DNA of 64,000 bases from an uncultured Psychrosphaera sp. Its GTDB lineage: Bacteria > Pseudomonadota > Gammaproteobacteria > Enterobacterales > Alteromonadaceae. The position numbers and the translations under genes were made by a program. The stretch's first letter is position 1. Every line of letters starts with the position of its first letter. The notes below the pieces were generated by a model. The model worked only from the letters and a program-made list of their open reading frames with translations. It did no database searches and was not told the DNA's origin. Below are positions 9,611 through 18,841 of the stretch, piece by piece. The stretch is taken from NCBI RefSeq assembly GCF_947500655.1, contig NZ_CANMSK010000001.1, positions 248,001-312,000 on the forward strand, in the 5' to 3' direction.

Positions 9611-10270
9611 CTAATCTTTAGTTATTCCGGCCATTGCACCATCAGCTTGAGACTTTTCACCAAGTTCACTTCTGAATGCAGTAAAGTGCATTGAACTTTT
9701 ATTGGGATCAGCTGCATACTCAGCATCTTTGGCATAACAACGATAAAGCATGAATTCATAAATAGCGTTCTTGTACGCATCATCTACAACAATTGTTGAA
9801 GGTGTCTCGGCACTATCATTTTCAGCTAGCGTGATAATGTCAGGCGATTTTGAGTAAACCAGCGAAATCAAAGTGTCTTCTGCAACGCCAGGGTGAAGGT
9901 AAAATGTTTTAGGGTTACGTTCATCATAAATGTAAACCTCTGCAACTGTTGAGGTGTTGAATGAATGCCAATTAGGAATATTATCGTCTAATATTTCTCT
10001 GTCGAACGGGCCTTTAATAGGCTTCCCCATTTCATTTTTTGGCACATCAATTAACCTTAAACCGTCAACGGGGATAATTTGCTTTGTTCCTGCTACACAT
10101 TTGAAATCGTCAATGTCGACGGTGAACGCATCAGGTCTGCGTATCACAATTGCTTTTTGAGCATCATTTAAATGATCAAGCAATTCTTGCTTTGGCCACT
10201 TTATGTAGCCAGGGTCGTTTAGGGAATTATTAACAGCGACCAGTAAACTATTTGAAGTAGTAGAAGGCAT
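9611..10270 (-). CDS. Phage head-tail connector-like protein (DUF6682-like)
   Basis: A 219-residue protein. It starts with a helix pair (SLNDPGYIKWPKQELLDHLN, then DAQKAIVIRRPDAF) characteristic of the gp6/DUF6682-type adaptor proteins of short-tailed phages. A beta core follows (EVYIYDERNPKTFYLHPG), then a helical C-terminus (YKNAIYEFMLYRCYAKDAEY). The stop of the upstream gene and the ATG overlap as TAATG, indicating translational coupling. It probably forms a ring between portal and tail. The name is by pattern recognition and should be confirmed by profile search. Confidence 0.6.
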   Translation of the reverse strand: MPSTTSNSLLVAVNNSLNDPGYIKWPKQELLDHLNDAQKAIVIRRPDAFTVDIDDFKCVAGTKQIIPVDGLRLIDVPKNEMGKPIKGPFDREILDDNIPNWHSFNTSTVAEVYIYDERNPKTFYLHPGVAEDTLISLVYSKSPDIITLAENDSAETPSTIVVDDAYKNAIYEFMLYRCYAKDAEYAADPNKSSMHFTAFRSELGEKSQADGAMAGITKD

Positions 10271-10839
10271 TAGAAGAAGACTCTAGTAGATTTTGAATTA
10301 ATATGGCGATTAGATATCGCCTGCTGAACAGCTTGATAAGCTTCTCTATAACCTTCAGTAAACTCTCGATCATAATCTTGGCTTTTGGCCATATCAGAAT
10401 AAGTTGTATTAGGTAATGCTCGTAATGAGGAAGCGGCACCAGCTGCCATTTGTTCAGGCCATTTATTTATTATTTGAGTGGAAATAGTAAAATCATTTGG
10501 CATTGAAATAATCGGCACAATTGAACAGCAGACGATTACAGTGTCATAGCTATCCGAAAGTGTGATGACGTTTTCCAATGTAATTGAATAATCATCACCC
10601 TCTTTCAATTCCGTTCCGCTTGGGTCATCTATATAGCAAACTTTAGATACATAGAACCCTTCAGGGGCTGTAAGCTCTATAACTCCATCTACCTTCGTTA
10701 ACTCTTTAAGCTCAGTAACGTAGCTAGATTCAGTACAAAACTTACGATATGCTTTCTTAAGGTGCTCTAAAGCCATAAACTCAAGTACACCAGTACATTT
10801 TTGCTGTACTAACGGAATTAATTCGTTCAATTGTGCCAA
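10270..10839 (-). CDS. Phage connector/adaptor protein (hypothetical)
   Basis: A 189-residue protein with an N-terminal helical part (residues 1-45), a beta-rich middle (residues 50-115: ELTAPEGFYVSKVCYIDDP, YDTVIVCCSIVP) and a helical C-terminus with a run of Ala, Gln and Tyr. Size, fold pattern and place between capsid accessory genes and the next connector fit a second head-tail adaptor. It is coupled to the downstream connector gene through a TAATG overlap. No enzymatic residues are seen. Confidence 0.55.
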   Translation of the reverse strand: MAQLNELIPLVQQKCTGVLEFMALEHLKKAYRKFCTESSYVTELKELTKVDGVIELTAPEGFYVSKVCYIDDPSGTELKEGDDYSITLENVITLSDSYDTVIVCCSIVPIISMPNDFTISTQIINKWPEQMAAGAASSLRALPNTTYSDMAKSQDYDREFTEGYREAYQAVQQAISNRHINSKSTRVFF

Positions 10840-10844
10840 TTTAA

Positions 10845-11315
10845 TTACTCCTGGTCTGCATCAGGAACAGTTAACTCTGGCTTACCATATTTAACGTACA
10901 TTGCATCACGAACAGCTACTTTGTACTCAGCAACAGGCTTAGGTTGAGCTTCAACTGTTAACTCTTCAGACTCTGCTAGCGTTTGTACTTGAGCGCCATT
11001 GTATTTTGCTAAATCGATAATTTCTTCATTAGCGCCATAAATAACCAAAGAGTTTTCTAATTCTTCTTGAGCCTTTTTAGCTGCAGCTAGTTTTTCAGCT
11101 TCAATTCGCTCATCTTCAATTCGTTGTTGCTGCTCTAAAGCATCTTCTTCTTGCCCAACTTCAACCCAAACTCTAGGGTATTGCAAAAGACGAAGCGCAA
11201 CATTCGCATCAACATCAACTGGAACGTTAGGTTTAAATAACAATCGTGAGCCAGTGATAGTGTCTTTCTTTAGGCTTTTCTTACCGACATAAACAATTTT
11301 TGTTTTATCTGACAT
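10845..11315 (-). CDS. Hypothetical phage structural protein, coiled-coil middle
   Basis: I place the start at ATG 11315 (MSDKTKIVYVGKK). It has a GGAGAA ribosome site, whereas the longer frame would begin inside a terminator hairpin. The resulting protein has about 156 residues. Residues 1-55 are beta-rich (YVGKKSLKKD, RLLFKPNVPVDVD). Residues 60-95 are a charged Glu/Lys/Ala helix, probably a coiled coil. The C-terminus is mixed. It lies between the decoration-like protein and the connectors. Function unknown; a minor head protein is plausible. Confidence 0.55.
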   Translation of the reverse strand: MSDKTKIVYVGKKSLKKDTITGSRLLFKPNVPVDVDANVALRLLQYPRVWVEVGQEEDALEQQQRIEDERIEAEKLAAAKKAQEELENSLVIYGANEEIIDLAKYNGAQVQTLAESEELTVEAQPKPVAEYKVAVRDAMYVKYGKPELTVPDADQE

Positions 11316-11330
11316 CGTATTTCTCCAATA

Positions 11331-11356
11331 AAAAAGCCCCAAACAAATGGGGCTTT
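11331..11356 (-). terminator. Intrinsic terminator inside the late operon
   Basis: An 8-bp stem, AAAGCCCC with GGGGCTTT around an 8-base loop, is followed on the minus strand by six T. It sits between two late genes read in the same direction, so it would reduce downstream expression unless the polymerase is antiterminated. Confidence 0.75.
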
Positions 11357-11384
11357 AATTAGGTTTAAAGTAAAGGTTTAGTAA

Positions 11385-11774
11385 TTAGTAACCAACAAAT
11401 CGATATTCGATGTGAACAGTCACCTCACCCGTAGCCGCGCCAGTACCTGAGTTAGTTAGTACAATGTCAGACGGGCCTTCATCACCAACGTAAATTGGTT
11501 TTAAAGGAACGGTTTTAGACGTTGCAGAAGTAGAAGTTGTAGACGCTACTAATGCCGTTACATTAGAATCTCGGTCTACTAAATCTAATTTGTATGCTGT
11601 ATCTACACCAAGCGCGGCACCAATTACCGTAACAGAAGTGATTTCCGTACCTAATGGCAGATCTTCAGCAATAACTTTGGTTCCACTTACAGCTAAAGCA
11701 GAAAGCGCAACAGTAACAATGTGCTTAGATAAATTACCTTGAGCACCTTTATAAAATGGAGTTTTCATATTCAT
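11385..11774 (-). CDS. Capsid decoration / head accessory protein (putative)
   Basis: I choose ATG 11774 (MNMKTPFYKG) over the longer frame. It gives a protein of about 129 residues, small and beta-rich, with many Thr, Val, Ala and Gly and almost no Cys or Trp. Motifs include VTVALSALAVSG, TEITSVTVIGAALG and VTVHIEYRFVGY at the C-terminus. Small beta proteins just downstream of the major capsid gene are commonly decoration or head-fibre proteins, which is my inference here. The intrinsic terminator downstream (11331-11356) separates it from the next gene. Confidence 0.55.
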   Translation of the reverse strand: MNMKTPFYKGAQGNLSKHIVTVALSALAVSGTKVIAEDLPLGTEITSVTVIGAALGVDTAYKLDLVDRDSNVTALVASTTSTSATSKTVPLKPIYVGDEGPSDIVLTNSGTGAATGEVTVHIEYRFVGY

Positions 11775-11828
11775 TTTTCCAAATAAAAAATAACGGGCAG
11801 CAATGCCACCCATTGATTGTGAAGAAGA

Positions 11829-13037
11829 TTAAAGCGTTATAGCAGTATCAACTACCATTGTGCCGTAATCGTTTACGCGACCTGAACGATCTTGGAAACG
11901 AACTTTCTTCAAGCCATTCATCCATCCAATTGAAGTCTCACGGCCATTTTCATGGTCGGTTTTTTCAGTGTGCATAGAGAAGTGAGTACCTGAAGACGCT
12001 TTACCATAAGCATTCGCTAACGCTTGACCACCAAGTAAAATGGCGCGATCTATATTGGTACCAGCTGTTTTATCAGAAGTAGCGCCCGTTTTATTGTTAC
12101 CAGCAACGGCAACAGTATCACCCGTATAGAAACGAATAGGCTTGTTGTACTTACGTACAAGAATGTTACGCCACATGATCACATCACCTTTAAATACTCG
12201 GTGATTAAATCCTTGACCACGTTTCGAAGCTTGAGCTTGTAACTCTAGAACTTTACGATCAGTCATAGAAGACCATAAATCTTCCCACTGACGAGGTGTG
12301 ACGAATAACACATAAAATGGTGATTCATTCGCCATTTGGTCAGCTTCAAACTGAATGTGTTTCATTGGGTTAGCTTGCTCTTCCAATATCAACGCAATGT
12401 TTTCAATTACATCTAACGACATAACATCTGCACTGTCGATACCTTCAAACGTTGTTGCATCACCACCAAATACATGACGGTCATAAGTAGCGGCTTGAAG
12501 TGGATTCACCACAATTTCATTGAACTCTGCATCATCTGACGCTGGAACAATAATGCCATCAGCTTCATACGAACCACGCGCACCAGCTAACTGATACATA
12601 GCAATTTCATCTTGCAAGTCATTGAAGTAATTGCCTAACAATGTTTTGGCAACACTCAATAAGTTGTGAGCTGTACGTTTTTGCGACATTTTACCGCCAG
12701 AGTCGACTACATGACGACCTTGGTCGATTTTCAATTCAAACGCTGTTTTAGAAAGTGACTCACCACGGCCAGCCAGTTTTTTATCGCCCATAGTCGGACG
12801 TTGAACTAGATTGTGGAATAAATCCATTTCAACAGCATCACCGGCTTCTGATTCCAAGTCGTTGATCATAACGATTGGAGCGCCTTTTTCAGTTTGATTT
12901 TTACCGTTGTTTTTGTCTTTTGGTACTGCTTTTGGTGCGGCACCTGTCATCATATTTACAAATGAATTTTGACGACGAGTATGGCTAAATAACGCTGCGC
13001 CAAATGCCTTGGCAGCTTGTGATTTTGAAATTGTCAT
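11829..13037 (-). CDS. Major capsid protein, N4-gp56 / DUF4043-like
   Basis: A 402-residue protein of the N4-gp56-like major capsid family, HK97-type fold. Recognisable segments are the N-terminus with AFGAALFSHTRRQNSF, then PIVMINDLESEAGDAVEM, the central strip with GRHVVDSGG and RTAHNLLSVAKTLLG, and the conserved FYVLFVTPRQWEDL around residue 250. Later come RAILLGGQALANAYGKASSG and the strongly beta C-terminus. Length is normal for the family. It follows the scaffold gene directly, with only 12 bases between them. It forms the icosahedral shell. Confidence 0.85.
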   Translation of the reverse strand: MTISKSQAAKAFGAALFSHTRRQNSFVNMMTGAAPKAVPKDKNNGKNQTEKGAPIVMINDLESEAGDAVEMDLFHNLVQRPTMGDKKLAGRGESLSKTAFELKIDQGRHVVDSGGKMSQKRTAHNLLSVAKTLLGNYFNDLQDEIAMYQLAGARGSYEADGIIVPASDDAEFNEIVVNPLQAATYDRHVFGGDATTFEGIDSADVMSLDVIENIALILEEQANPMKHIQFEADQMANESPFYVLFVTPRQWEDLWSSMTDRKVLELQAQASKRGQGFNHRVFKGDVIMWRNILVRKYNKPIRFYTGDTVAVAGNNKTGATSDKTAGTNIDRAILLGGQALANAYGKASSGTHFSMHTEKTDHENGRETSIGWMNGLKKVRFQDRSGRVNDYGTMVVDTAITL

Positions 13038-13049
13038 AACTTTTATTCT

Positions 13050-14117
13050 CTAAAGAAAATCCGAGACGTCAGCCAAAGCAGCTTCAATATCAGCATCAGA
13101 CATATTCTCCATAGTCGCGGTCATTTCTGCCGCAGACTTATCAAGGAGTTGATCTGTTTTACTTAATTCTGAAGTTGGTCGACCTAAATCAGTCGGAGAG
13201 TTGGGGATGGGCGTTGCTGGTTGTTCCGGTTCTTCAACTTCTGGCGTTTCAGTTTGTTCAACTTCATCACCAAAAGCAGCTTTAACACGGCGTTCCACTT
13301 CAGCAAATCGCTCGCTAATTGGTTTATCTTTAAACGATGTATCATCAGCTAAACGGTCATCAACTTGTTGGGCGAATTCCCAACGGTCTGTATCGTTATT
13401 CATCCAATCTTTTAGATGTGCCGTTTCATTTAATGCAATATGCAGAGGGTCTTGACCTTCTGTAGATTGCTTATTATCAACAGGCGCTTGTTCTTGGGTA
13501 TTTTCGTTTTGGTTTAATACCTTTGAACCTAAAAATTGAATGAGCTCACCTAATTGAGGATTATCTTCGGCTAATTGAGCCATTGCTTCAGGGTCTTGAA
13601 GTAATTGCTCTGGCGTTTTCTTTGGATCCAAGCCAGATTCTTTAAGCTGAGTAGTGAACATTTCATTCAACTGCTTTTGTTCGGACAATTGTTTCTCGTA
13701 ATCATTGCTTCGGCTTTCAGCTTGAAGCCTTGCTTCAGCTTCTAACTTTGCTTTATCACGAGCGCCTTGCAAAACATCATAGGGTAATTTGTGCTTACCG
13801 TTTTTCGATGCCAGTTCAGCATTTTCGCTATTAACTTCAACGTACAATTTTCCATCTTGCTCTAAGACATTTGTTTTCAACTCTTTATCTTCAGTTGGTG
13901 ACGGTTCCGGTTTAACTTCTTCAGTTAGTTTTACGTCTTTTACTTCAGTTGGAGTGTCAACTTTTTCCAAATCAGTATCTTCTACTGATAAAATTTCAGC
14001 TTCGCTTGAATCGCTATCATCATTGCCAAATAGCATTTCATCACTTACTTCCATTTCATTTAATGCAGCTTCTATCGCTGCCTCATCGCCACTTTCTAAA
14101 GCGTCATCTAAATCCAC
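13050..14117 (-). CDS. Capsid scaffolding protein
   Basis: A 355-residue, very acidic protein, rich in Glu, Asp, Gln, Leu and Lys, between portal-side genes and the major capsid gene. The start is GTG 14117, supported by a GAGGAAA site. Residues about 115-190 are a long helix (DVLQGARDKAKLEAEARLQ and following). The N-terminal 110 residues are acidic and probably disordered. Such composition and position are typical of P22-gp8-like and N4-type scaffolds that guide procapsid assembly and then leave. No protease domain is visible, so a maturation protease is unlikely to be fused here. Confidence 0.75.
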   Translation of the reverse strand: MDLDDALESGDEAAIEAALNEMEVSDEMLFGNDDSDSSEAEILSVEDTDLEKVDTPTEVKDVKLTEEVKPEPSPTEDKELKTNVLEQDGKLYVEVNSENAELASKNGKHKLPYDVLQGARDKAKLEAEARLQAESRSNDYEKQLSEQKQLNEMFTTQLKESGLDPKKTPEQLLQDPEAMAQLAEDNPQLGELIQFLGSKVLNQNENTQEQAPVDNKQSTEGQDPLHIALNETAHLKDWMNNDTDRWEFAQQVDDRLADDTSFKDKPISERFAEVERRVKAAFGDEVEQTETPEVEEPEQPATPIPNSPTDLGRPTSELSKTDQLLDKSAAEMTATMENMSDADIEAALADVSDFL

Positions 14118-14208
14118 GGTGTTTCCTCATCGACCAGTTATCGTATGGTTACGAAATATTTGTTTGTATTTAGGCTTGTCGCTGCCAATGCGAATTTGTG
14201 CTAGGCAC

Positions 14209-14245
14209 AAAAAAACCGCCTATGCAGAACACAAGCGGTTTTTTT
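14209..14245. terminator. Bidirectional intrinsic terminator upstream of scaffold gene
   Basis: Seven A, then CCGC, a 15-base loop, GCGG and seven T: a symmetrical hairpin with T-tracts on both strands. It lies in the 166-base gap between two minus-strand late genes. Confidence 0.7.
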
Positions 14246-14254
14246 ATAACTAAC

Positions 14255-14276
14255 AAAGGGGCTAAACAGCCCCTTT
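14255..14276. terminator. Second hairpin in the same gap
   Basis: A perfect 9-bp stem, AAAGGGGCT with AGCCCCTTT around a 4-base loop. The T-tract is short on both strands, so it may be a weak terminator or an RNA-processing or stabilising hairpin. It is 10 bases from the previous hairpin. Confidence 0.55.
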
Positions 14277-14283
14277 TAGGCGT

Positions 14284-14997
14284 TTATCTATTAAGGGTTT
14301 CCTTGACTAGACCATAAATAATATAGTCTTGGGCTTGTTGCTCTGGTTCCATGATTTCAAAGTCAATTATATTAGGATGTGTAAGTTTATTAGCATCAAG
14401 TTCGGCTCCATACTTCCAGCCGTTTAACTTCATTCTCATAGACCACGCATCATGTGGAGCGCTAACTTTTGCATCAGGGTAAAGCATGTACTGAGCTATA
14501 CGGCCTATGTAATGCTGCTGCTCTTTATTGTCCAATTCAGCCCATGCTTTTAACTCATGACCAAATGGTTTGGCGTACTGCTGAAGAACTCCATGACATA
14601 CCTCCGCCAATGAAGTTATTTGATCAACGCCCGTTGTAGGTATGTAAATCTCATTATCTTCATCACCTAAGTTTTCATAAGTGATTTCAGAATAACCCGC
14701 TTCAAATACTTCTTTAGGGCTTATAGATACATAATCATTGTCATACAGCACTACATAGTCACCACAACTAGGATCATGCCTAGCTATCATTTCAGCTTTG
14801 GCAATATATGGAATATCTACATCGTCACCTGGTAACCCAATAACGATATTAAGATCACCATTTTCATTCTTGGAACCAATTAATTTAATAACTGCAGCAT
14901 GAACAACTTTATGGCATTGAAACTGAGCCATAACTTCTGAAATATTTACGGTACCACTCTCGTCTTGACCGGATGCTAGTTCATTAATCTTTTTCAT
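14284..14997 (-). CDS. Hypothetical phage protein between portal and scaffold
   Basis: A 237-residue acidic protein. Residues 30-110 are beta-rich (INVIGLPGDD-type turns, DYVVLYDNDYVSISPKEVF). Residues 125-235 are mainly helical with several Trp and Tyr (ELKAWAELDNKEQQHYIGR, then AWSMRMKLNGW). No known domain is recognised. Only two bases separate it from the portal gene stop, and tandem hairpins follow it, so it belongs to the same late operon. A head-morphogenesis role is plausible from position alone. Confidence 0.55.
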   Translation of the reverse strand: MKKINELASGQDESGTVNISEVMAQFQCHKVVHAAVIKLIGSKNENGDLNIVIGLPGDDVDIPYIAKAEMIARHDPSCGDYVVLYDNDYVSISPKEVFEAGYSEITYENLGDEDNEIYIPTTGVDQITSLAEVCHGVLQQYAKPFGHELKAWAELDNKEQQHYIGRIAQYMLYPDAKVSAPHDAWSMRMKLNGWKYGAELDANKLTHPNIIDFEIMEPEQQAQDYIIYGLVKETLNR

Positions 14998-14999
14998 TA

Positions 15000-17096
15000 T
15001 TAATCTACCTGTATAGCTTCTAGCTGACTTTGAATGTTATTAGCCAACTCTTGTTTTAAATTGGATGCTTGCTGAGCGTTATGAGCAATACGCTGATTTA
15101 TTTCATTTGTTTCAGCATAAAGCTTGTCGTCTTTTGCAGCTTCAGTTTTAGACTTTTCGACAATTTCACCAATGCTCGCTTCTAGTTTTTTATTCTCTAA
15201 AACAAGCTTATTGATCTTCTCTTTAACTTCTTCAAATTGAAGTTGTTCCAGTTCAGCTTGCTTTTGCTGTTGTTGCTCAGCTGCTTGACGTTCATTTTCA
15301 TCCATGTCTTCAACAGGCTTAACTACATTTAATGCTTGTTTGATTGTGTCCAAAAACTCTTCTTTATTAGGGAGATCCATCAACTCAACTAACATAGGGA
15401 TCACCGCTGCTTGCGCTTGCTCTGGTAATTTGGCCATGGTTTGAGTCAGTAGATTAGCTTGTTGTTGTCTCCAAGTTGCAGTGGATTGCATCGGAACTAA
15501 TGCAATATGGCCTCTCCACCTGGTAACATCGTTATTACGTTTCCCGTCTTCAGTAACCTCATTTAAACGAATGGTTTTGCGCTTGGCTTTGTCTCGTTTA
15601 TTAATAGTGATATCAACGTTCGTTTGATCTGCCATATCTTCGATAATATAAGCTAATAACAACTCAGCTACTTTAGTACGGGAATAATGAAAGTTATCGT
15701 TGATTTCAGCTAACGTTGTTGTGCCTTGCTCTACTAAGTTTGCTATGGCCACACCAGATGTTGCATTAGAGTCCTGGCCTAACATTGAGTTATAAACGCC
15801 AGCGGTATCCTGGATTAACTGCATATCATTTTGCATAAGTTGGAATTGCTGACCAGCTATGCCGATATCATTTTGTATGGTGATCACTTCACTGATTGAA
15901 TTTTTGTTTTTTCTTTCAGGGTTTAATTCAATATAACCATCAGGTTTTTCAACCTCTTCTCTCAAGTTTTTACTGCTCATATTAGTTGCATCAGAGTCAG
16001 CAATAATTCGCCTGGCTTGTAATAAAAAAGTCAGTCTAATAACACGAGCATTAATACCATCTTGAGCTGGTATCATGCGTGAAATTAAACCATAAGGCTC
16101 ACCACTGGTATCTTTTTGGTAACCGACAAATCCAACTAGTGAATCTCGACCATCAGGTGCTTCATGTGGTCTATCAACAATTCTATGAGGACCAACAAAC
16201 CAAGCTTCACGCACTTTAGGAATGGCGGCATATTGTAATTTAACTTTACCGGCTTGAACCGCTGCAACATGAACAGGGTTCTTTTTATCGTATTCAATAA
16301 CGCGATTACCCGACAACTTCATTACATGAATGTGGGTGATCTTACGATAATAAACAACTTGCAATAACACACGTTTACGCTCTGTATCGAGCCACTCAGT
16401 TTGATTTTTACTCCATGAGTCATAATCGTGCCAAGCAGCTTTTAATGACTCAGGTTCGTTTTCCCACTGTTCAGTATTATAAAAATCTTCCCAGTGATTT
16501 GCAGTTTGTTTAATGATCTCTTTGTGTTGAGGGAATGTAGCAGTCGCTTCATCAATATCAATCCATCGTTTGTGTAACTTCCAGCGCCCATCTGACTTAT
16601 CAATCTCCTCAGCATACCAATCCCAATAAACATTACGTCTATGAACAAACTTAACGCGATATGGCACTTGCATTGGGTGTGGGTTTCTAGTTACTTCAAC
16701 CCAACCTAGACCAGCTTTTAATTGTGAAGCATAAGCATCACTACACGCTCTATCAGCATTCGATAAACGCCAAAAGTCTTTAAACTTTTCATTAATAGCC
16801 GGTGCTAAATCTTCTCCATCAATATCATCAGCCGAAACCATCATATCTGAACGAGTTCTGGCCTCCATACCAAGAACACCATCAATAGTGGGGCCAATTA
16901 GATTATGAACTATGTTTGGCTGTCCACGTTCTCTTAATACACTGGTGATAGCTTCACTTAATTGATCACCATCATAATACTGACACGCCTTAGTTGCAGC
17001 TGAACGCCAATTAGGTTGGTTCTCAACTTCTCCCATTAATGCGCTTAATTCAGTAAGCGTAAAACCATCAGCGTTGTTTTTAACGTAATCAACCAT
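15000..17096 (-). CDS. Portal protein, P22-like
   Basis: A 698-residue protein of the P22-type portal family, the dodecameric ring through which DNA is packaged. The N-terminal region has the family signature GVLGMEARTRSDM, then the wing region with GLGWVEVTRNPH and VKFVHRRNVYWDW. Residues about 300-460 include HRIVDRPHEAPDGRDSLVG, IPAQDGINAR and GQDSNATSGVAIANL (stem and crown). Residues 590-690 are a long Gln/Glu/Lys coiled coil, as in the P22 barrel. It lies just downstream of the large terminase, the usual order. Confidence 0.9.
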   Translation of the reverse strand: MVDYVKNNADGFTLTELSALMGEVENQPNWRSAATKACQYYDGDQLSEAITSVLRERGQPNIVHNLIGPTIDGVLGMEARTRSDMMVSADDIDGEDLAPAINEKFKDFWRLSNADRACSDAYASQLKAGLGWVEVTRNPHPMQVPYRVKFVHRRNVYWDWYAEEIDKSDGRWKLHKRWIDIDEATATFPQHKEIIKQTANHWEDFYNTEQWENEPESLKAAWHDYDSWSKNQTEWLDTERKRVLLQVVYYRKITHIHVMKLSGNRVIEYDKKNPVHVAAVQAGKVKLQYAAIPKVREAWFVGPHRIVDRPHEAPDGRDSLVGFVGYQKDTSGEPYGLISRMIPAQDGINARVIRLTFLLQARRIIADSDATNMSSKNLREEVEKPDGYIELNPERKNKNSISEVITIQNDIGIAGQQFQLMQNDMQLIQDTAGVYNSMLGQDSNATSGVAIANLVEQGTTTLAEINDNFHYSRTKVAELLLAYIIEDMADQTNVDITINKRDKAKRKTIRLNEVTEDGKRNNDVTRWRGHIALVPMQSTATWRQQQANLLTQTMAKLPEQAQAAVIPMLVELMDLPNKEEFLDTIKQALNVVKPVEDMDENERQAAEQQQQKQAELEQLQFEEVKEKINKLVLENKKLEASIGEIVEKSKTEAAKDDKLYAETNEINQRIAHNAQQASNLKQELANNIQSQLEAIQVD

Positions 17097-17101
17097 AATA
17101 T

Positions 17102-18841
17102 TTAACGAGCCATCCAGTGATTATTGTTAGGTTCCGAAGGTATATATTCTTTCTTAATTGTTCTTGGCATTCTTGCTCTCATTTCTTGAGCTATTAAATA
17201 ACTCATAACTTGGTCATCAAAAGCACCTGACTGAGCGCCCATACGACCTTTCTTGTCATAAACGAATGTATTCATTTCAGATAATGTTCCAAGCCATCTA
17301 ATGCCATCAGCATCATTTGCTAATAGGTCATCAAAGCCCGCAACTAAAATTGGTTTAGACTGTGCTGAAGTGTGCCAACCAACCTTTGCGGTTTCTTCGT
17401 CGGTTTCTTCTCGGTCAATGTGTTCTTCGTTATAAATTCGACTTGTTGGATATATATCCACCAGCTCTTGCAATGTTGCATGACCATGGTTGTTACGTTC
17501 AACACCAACGAATGCGGTGTTATACATTCTTCCAGCATGAGCTATTAAACGAGCGAACAATTTAGGCGATAAGTGACCGAACCATTTTGCAACTTGTCTA
17601 CCATCGGACTTGGCGATAATGTCGAAAGAGCTTCTATCGCCATGTTCTAAACCTTCAGCAACATCAGCACCGATTGCATAGTCTTCGTCTTCGTCCGGTA
17701 ACTCCCAAACGAGCAAATAACCTAATGCGGTATTATTTAACTTATCAGTTGCTTTGGTTTTCAAGTCGACACGACTATTAACGTTTTTGCGTTTGCCGGT
17801 TGTTGGGTCCATTTCATAAACGATTAATGGTTTAGAGCAACGTGATTCAGCTCTCATTAGGTCTTCTGAGTTGAATACCTTACGACCAGAGGTTAAGAAC
17901 GCTTCCATTGGAGTTGATGGAAATTCTTGTTTCATCTTCCCTTTTTGTGAACGTTCTTTGTTTACGTACCAGTTCTTTTGCTTATCTGACAGCGTGACAG
18001 ACATAGCCAATTCAACAGCTTCAAAGTAAGCATCTTGCGATTTGGTTAAACGCAAACCGTTAGATGGTAAATCTAGCGTATATTTAGGATCGTCAAACCA
18101 AGGGAAAAAATGAAACTTGTAATCAATATGGGATAAATCTAAACCTGAGTTCTTCAAATCCATGGCTTCAACAGACATTTCAAAGAAATTCCCCGTCGCG
18201 CCTTCCGCTGTGGATTCAATAAATATCAATGAACCTTCATGAACCGCATTAAGTGAGCCTGATTGGACTTCGTCAGCCCTTAACGGGTATTGGGCGCATA
18301 CTTTTCCGTATTCTGAAACATGAAGCACTTGAAGCGTTCCTGAGCGAAATGAAACGGCAACTTGAACACTACTATCATTGTGAAAGTAAATAGACGAACC
18401 AGTTTTACTCTTTAACGCCCTTTTACCTGACTTCAACCAACCAGGTAAACGCTCATAAGGATAAAGTATCTTTGAAGTAAATATATTGCCTGCTTCAGTC
18501 AAGCCTTGAGCAATAACCCCACATTTACGGTCTTTGTTAAACAACGCATGATCAAGAATAAATATCTGAATTGCGGTACTAAAACCTAACTGTCTAGCTT
18601 TTAGTATTATGTTTAGGTACCACATAACTACAAACAGCATTGTTTGAGCCATACGACAGCGGAATAGAACCTCGTTACCGTATTCATCAGCAATGATGTA
18701 CAAATTATTTAATCGCCACCACCAACAATCTAAATACGGGTGACAGCGTTTTAATAGCTCTGCATCATCGCTACGTAGTTCCATACGTTCTTCTGGTGTT
18801 AACCAGGTATCTTTAGAATACTTAGCTGTTTTAGGCTGCAT
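17102..18841 (-). CDS. Terminase large subunit
   Basis: A 579-residue DNA-packaging motor ATPase and nuclease. The ATPase domain has an adenine/Walker-A-type segment KARQLGFSTA at 81-90 and a Walker-B-type LIFIESTAEG near 205. The RNase-H-like nuclease domain follows, with the acidic motif YAIGADVAEG near residue 395 and later DDQVMSYLIA. Length is typical. The ATG overlaps the small-terminase stop (TAATG). It cuts and translocates concatemeric DNA through the portal encoded next. Confidence 0.92.
   Translation of the reverse strand: MQPKTAKYSKDTWLTPEERMELRSDDAELLKRCHPYLDCWWWRLNNLYIIADEYGNEVLFRCRMAQTMLFVVMWYLNIILKARQLGFSTAIQIFILDHALFNKDRKCGVIAQGLTEAGNIFTSKILYPYERLPGWLKSGKRALKSKTGSSIYFHNDSSVQVAVSFRSGTLQVLHVSEYGKVCAQYPLRADEVQSGSLNAVHEGSLIFIESTAEGATGNFFEMSVEAMDLKNSGLDLSHIDYKFHFFPWFDDPKYTLDLPSNGLRLTKSQDAYFEAVELAMSVTLSDKQKNWYVNKERSQKGKMKQEFPSTPMEAFLTSGRKVFNSEDLMRAESRCSKPLIVYEMDPTTGKRKNVNSRVDLKTKATDKLNNTALGYLLVWELPDEDEDYAIGADVAEGLEHGDRSSFDIIAKSDGRQVAKWFGHLSPKLFARLIAHAGRMYNTAFVGVERNNHGHATLQELVDIYPTSRIYNEEHIDREETDEETAKVGWHTSAQSKPILVAGFDDLLANDADGIRWLGTLSEMNTFVYDKKGRMGAQSGAFDDQVMSYLIAQEMRARMPRTIKKEYIPSEPNNNHWMAR

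Noticed and set aside
13789..14253. 154-residue plus-strand frame
   Set aside because: It is antisense to the scaffold gene, Ser/Phe-rich as expected from the reverse of Glu/Lys codons, and crosses a terminator.
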